Both the position numbers and the translations under genes were made by a program. The notes beneath the pieces are model-generated. The model searched no databases and was not told the DNA's origin. It saw only the letters and a program-made list of their open reading frames with translations. DNA of 64,000 nucleotides from an uncultured Christensenella sp. (GTDB lineage: Bacteria > Bacillota > Clostridia > Christensenellales > UBA3700). This document shows positions 61,610 to 64,000 of the stretch, in pieces (the first letter of the stretch is position 1; the number at the start of each line of letters is the position of its first letter). The DNA lies in NCBI GenBank assembly GCA_910584975.1, contig CAJUEA010000001.1:274043-338042 (forward strand), in the 5' to 3' direction.

Positions 61610-61933
61610 TATCAATTAGCTTGGTCTGATGGAGGATATTTTAAAGGACATATTGTCAATAATTTTGAAATAATATCGATTTTTGAAGGGAAAAATCAAA
61701 AAATTGCACAAGCAAAAGTCATTGGCAACAAGCGTATTTTCAGATTTAAAGACACAAAAACTCAAAAGCTTGTTTTAAAAATTAATGATTGCACAGATAT
61801 CCCAGTAATAACAGAGTTTAGTGTATGCAAAGTGAATTTGCATTTGTCTTTTGCAAAAAAATTAAAATTGTTTTTCAAAAAAACTTATTATAAAATCCTG
61901 CAAAATATATTTATAGGAGACTTTTATGAATGA
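61610..61933 (+). pseudogene. Start-less remnant resembling a GH29 alpha-L-fucosidase C-terminal domain
   Basis: A 107-codon open frame with no start codon (a TAA precedes it at 61607) runs into the next gene. Its reading YQLAWSDGGYFKGHIVNNFE, then KVIGNKRIFRFKDTKTQKLV and LKINDCTDIPVITEFSV, follows the closing segment of GH29 fucosidases (an IGxKRxxRF strand, a KLRLxI strand, then a P-x-I-x-E-x-x-V/L end). The last 30 residues are low-complexity. The catalytic domain is absent, so this is a decayed fragment. It contains a copy of the TATCGATTTTTGA motif (61673-61686). Identification is by pattern memory. Confidence 0.4.
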
Positions 61934-62771
61934 AGATATAAAACAAATTGATAAGCATTGCACAGCTGAAGAATTTTTAATTGATGACGACAATCGACCA
62001 CAAACACAAATGGTAAGAAAAGCATATGACGAAATGGATTGTATGTTTGGCACTTATTTTCCATATCATATGTCTTTAATAAAAAAATGGGGAGTTCGAT
62101 TCGCTGTCACTTGCCTTGTAGCAGTTTTCTATTGGGCGTTTATTACTGCAATGCTGTCTACCGAATCAATTAATGCAAGCATTGGTTTATCACTTGCGAT
62201 GGTAGCTTTATTTGCATTTTGGGTATTTATCTGCTTTTTTGTGCTATCAAAGAAATATTATGTTTACTTTTTTAAGCATAATGGAAAATTGTATACAATA
62301 CATTACAATAAATTGCACAGATACTTAGCAATTCGTTTGGATGTGTCTGGCTATTATCGATATTATTTTACAACAAAAACTTGGAAAGAAAGCGATGATA
62401 GCACTATGGGACCATATTTGATGTTCCCACGCTTTAATTTGAGCACTCAATTTAATAGGGATGAGCAAAGCAGTAATATTCGAAAAGGGCTTTTTAATAG
62501 AACTATCATTAAAAATGTCTCCTATTTGAGGGGGTGGCGAGCAGACACTATTTCATATTTTATTTTTAAGAATGAACAATTAAAAAAGATTGAATATATA
62601 AAAATTATGCTTGGCAGGAACTCAGAAGACATAGTAGAAAAACTTAAATTTATTGAAACGAATAAAATACATTGCATAAATGTTCCAAAGTCGCTAGTTT
62701 ATTTTTGTAAAGAGTGTGGATTAGAGGCACCAGAGGAAAGTGAACATATACATTATGTTGATATGAATTAA
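61926..62771 (+). CDS. Two-TM membrane protein, paralogue of the 9.8-kb operon gene
   Basis: A 281-aa protein; RBS AGGAG. Acidic N-terminus (1-50), two hydrophobic segments (about 58-110), then a soluble C-terminal domain of about 170 residues ending PKSLVYFCKECGLEAPEESE plus HIHYVDMN. The layout and the C-terminal PKS(F/L)-x-x-FCKE-x-G-(I/L)-E-x-x-E-E-x-EH-(L/I)-HYV signature are shared with the protein at 9805-10695. The unusual, conserved C-terminal HYV end suggests a functional tail. It stands apart from any secreted giant protein here. Confidence 0.65.
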   Translation: MNEDIKQIDKHCTAEEFLIDDDNRPQTQMVRKAYDEMDCMFGTYFPYHMSLIKKWGVRFAVTCLVAVFYWAFITAMLSTESINASIGLSLAMVALFAFWVFICFFVLSKKYYVYFFKHNGKLYTIHYNKLHRYLAIRLDVSGYYRYYFTTKTWKESDDSTMGPYLMFPRFNLSTQFNRDEQSSNIRKGLFNRTIIKNVSYLRGWRADTISYFIFKNEQLKKIEYIKIMLGRNSEDIVEKLKFIETNKIHCINVPKSLVYFCKECGLEAPEESEHIHYVDMN

Positions 62772-62782
62772 TTTGAAAATAC

Positions 62783-62802
62783 TGCCAAAAATCGGGACTA
62801 AA
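62783..62802 (-). repeat. Copy of the dispersed CCGATTTTTGA motif (minus orientation)
   Basis: Reads TTTAGTCCCGATTTTTGGCA on the minus strand, in the 49-bp gap before the acetyltransferase gene. Confidence 0.45.
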
Positions 62803-62820
62803 TAAACTTTTGGAGAAAAA

Positions 62821-63420
62821 ATGAATAATATATTGCAAGAAAACACTCCAACTATATTTACGGAAAGATTGATTTTGCGAAAATTTACACTCAGTGATTT
62901 GCCACATTATTATAAGATTATGGCGTGCAAAGCCACAAACAAATACCTGCCTTGGTTTCCTCCAAAAAGCGAAAGTGAGGCATTGAGTTTGTTGCACAAA
63001 AATTGTTTGGATTCTTATGATTTGCCTAGTGGATATCGCTATGCTGTTTGCTTGAAGGAGAACAATGTGCCGATTGGTTATTGTGGCTCAAGTGGCACAG
63101 AAAGTAATGACATAGGTTATGGCTTGTTGAAAGACTTTTGGCATAAAGGGATTATGACAGAGGCTGTTACAGCATTGGTGGATAGAATGAAAAAAGCAGG
63201 TTATCCTTATATAACAGCAACTCACGATGTAAATAATATTTATAGTGGGGCAGTTATGCGAAAGGTTGGTATGCGATATAAATATTCCTATAATGAAGTG
63301 TGGCAACCAAAAAATTATTTGGTAACATTCAGAATGTATCAGCTAAACTTTGATGGTGTTAACAGGACATATATGGAGTATTGGGATAAATATCCTCATT
63401 TTGTTGAACAAATATTATAA
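62821..63420 (+). CDS. GNAT-family N-acetyltransferase (RimJ/RimL type)
   Basis: A 199-aa acetyltransferase. TERLILRKFTLSDLPHYYKI opens the fold, YAVCLKENNVPIGYCGSSG and NDIGYGLLKDFWHKGIMTEA give the acetyl-CoA strand and pyrophosphate loop (GI-M/A-TEA), and NIYSGAVMRKVGMRYKYSY the closing motif. Likely substrates are a protein N-terminus, an amino acid or an aminoglycoside-like amine; none can be chosen from sequence. Weak RBS (GGAG). Confidence 0.88.
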   Translation: MNNILQENTPTIFTERLILRKFTLSDLPHYYKIMACKATNKYLPWFPPKSESEALSLLHKNCLDSYDLPSGYRYAVCLKENNVPIGYCGSSGTESNDIGYGLLKDFWHKGIMTEAVTALVDRMKKAGYPYITATHDVNNIYSGAVMRKVGMRYKYSYNEVWQPKNYLVTFRMYQLNFDGVNRTYMEYWDKYPHFVEQIL

Positions 63421-63570
63421 ATTGATTTAAAATAAAATCAAAAATATATTAATTATCTATAATAAAAATTATTAATATATATTAAACTTAATTAAATTTT
63501 AGTTTCAATTTATTGACTTTAACATTTGTTGTATATAATTTAATAATATTATAAAATATAAAAACTAAAT

Positions 63571-63597
63571 TGCTGCGAAATTTTGCAGTATTTTTTA
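63571..63597 (+). terminator. Weak intrinsic terminator
   Basis: Short stem TGCTGC / GCAGTA (with a G-U pair) followed by T6, 150 bp after the acetyltransferase gene. Confidence 0.45.
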
Positions 63598-63727
63598 TAT
63601 ACTGCCATTTTATGTCAAATTATTGTAAAAAAGTTTCAAAAACTATTGATTTTTGTAAAAATATGTTGTATATTAAAAGTCCACCCGAAAAAGTTTAAAA
63701 ATTTTTAAAATTTCGAGTGAAAACAGT

Positions 63728-63756
63728 TGACATTATTCATTTTTAGTGATATTATG
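63728..63756 (+). promoter_or_regulatory. Upstream promoter of a probable rRNA operon (P1)
   Basis: Perfect TTGACA, 17-bp spacer, TATTAT, preceded by A/T tracts (about 63690-63720) that look like an UP element. Confidence 0.75.
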
Positions 63757-63888
63757 TCAAAGTTGCCTCAAAAAGGCAGAACAATACTGGCATGTTGATT
63801 GAAAAATTTGTTTTTTTACTATAAAACAAATAAATCGACAAAATTTTTAGAAAAATGAAAAAAACTTGAAATTTTCTTGAAATTTTGC

Positions 63889-63917
63889 TTGACAAACTTA
63901 AATCACTATGTTATTAT
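63889..63917 (+). promoter_or_regulatory. Downstream promoter of a probable rRNA operon (P2)
   Basis: Perfect TTGACA, 17-bp spacer, TATTAT, the same architecture as P1 161 bp upstream. Tandem strong promoters of this kind are typical of rRNA operons. Confidence 0.75.
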
Positions 63918-63924
63918 TGAGAGG

Positions 63925-64000
63925 CTGTGTAAGAGCAGCTTAATAGAACCTTGACAAATGAATAGATAGGTTAAGGCGAAGTTCTTGGATCTGAAGAGAA
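63925..64000 (+). other. Probable 5' leader of an rRNA (or other stable RNA) operon, truncated by the window end
   Basis: No start codon or RBS follows the tandem promoters. The sequence GAACCTTGACAAATGAATAG and the GTTCTTGGATCTGAAG stretch near 63981-63996 resemble clostridial pre-16S leaders with a boxA-like antitermination element. The 16S gene itself is not in the window. Confidence 0.5.

Noticed and set aside
1..64000. CRISPR arrays, prophage or insertion sequences with transposase
   Set aside because: No regularly spaced identical repeats, no integrase, transposase or phage structural genes were recognised.

Overview
The window is very AT-rich, densely coded, and uses the standard bacterial code (TGA acts as a stop). 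It has strong GGAGG-type ribosome sites, textbook sigma-A promoters with 16-17 bp spacers, U-tailed intrinsic terminators and lipobox lipoproteins. I read this as an anaerobic Gram-positive Firmicute, most likely an uncultured gut-type clostridium. The anaerobic lifestyle rests on an [FeFe]-hydrogenase, a heterodisulfide-reductase-like electron-bifurcation cluster, an oxygen-sensitive class I fumarase, an iron-sulfur aldo/keto reductase and no respiratory chain genes. The lineage is inference; no 16S gene lies inside the window, although a probable rRNA operon leader starts at the right edge.

Layout. 0-6 kb: a truncated papain-like protein, a lipoprotein with a degenerate metallophosphoesterase fold, a GT4 glycosyltransferase, nagB and two small genes. 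6.2-16.4 kb: a four-gene operon with 1-nt stop/start overlaps encoding a 1194-aa secreted protein, a membrane protein, a lipoprotein and a 1644-aa surface protein ending in a glycine-rich tail. 16.5-20 kb: a block of dispersed palindromic repeats, a riboswitch-like leader with its own terminator in front of an FAD dehydrogenase, and nagA. 20-24.4 kb: two tandem paralogous single-pass proteins with probable beta-helix ectodomains. 24.7-30.1 kb: an N-acetylhexosamine kinase, a CBM9-like protein, galE, a PHP phosphatase and an [FeFe]-hydrogenase. 30.3-36.2 kb: an orphan structured RNA, an AgrA/AgrC-type two-component system, a LemA pair and a DtxR/MntR regulator. 36.2-44.5 kb: a second repeat block, a LysR/acetyltransferase divergon, an aldo/keto reductase with an ECF S component and a DUF1893 protein, dinB, galU and a small membrane protein.

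45.4-57 kb is the most interesting part: an LDH/MDH-family dehydrogenase carrying a malate-type specificity residue, then an operon encoding HdrB, HdrC, HdrA, MvhD, three Flox-like NADH-oxidising subunits, a soluble fumarate-reductase iron-sulfur subunit and flavoprotein, and both fumarase subunits. Read as a pathway, oxaloacetate goes to malate, fumarate and succinate, with the last step apparently served by a cytoplasmic NADH-oxidising, flavin-bifurcating Hdr module that could also reduce ferredoxin. The [FeFe]-hydrogenase at 28.7 kb is a possible ferredoxin outlet. This is a hypothesis from gene order and motifs.

57-64 kb: a GH18-like lipoprotein whose catalytic Glu is Gln, a zinc-ribbon protein, a Tag glycosylase, a DUF1349 protein, small membrane proteins, a decayed fragment resembling an alpha-fucosidase C-terminus, a second member of the 9.8-kb membrane family, a GNAT acetyltransferase and two tandem promoters that look like an rRNA operon control region. 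Two kinds of dispersed repeat recur in intergenic DNA: palindromic arrays and a roughly 20-bp CCGATTTTTGA motif.
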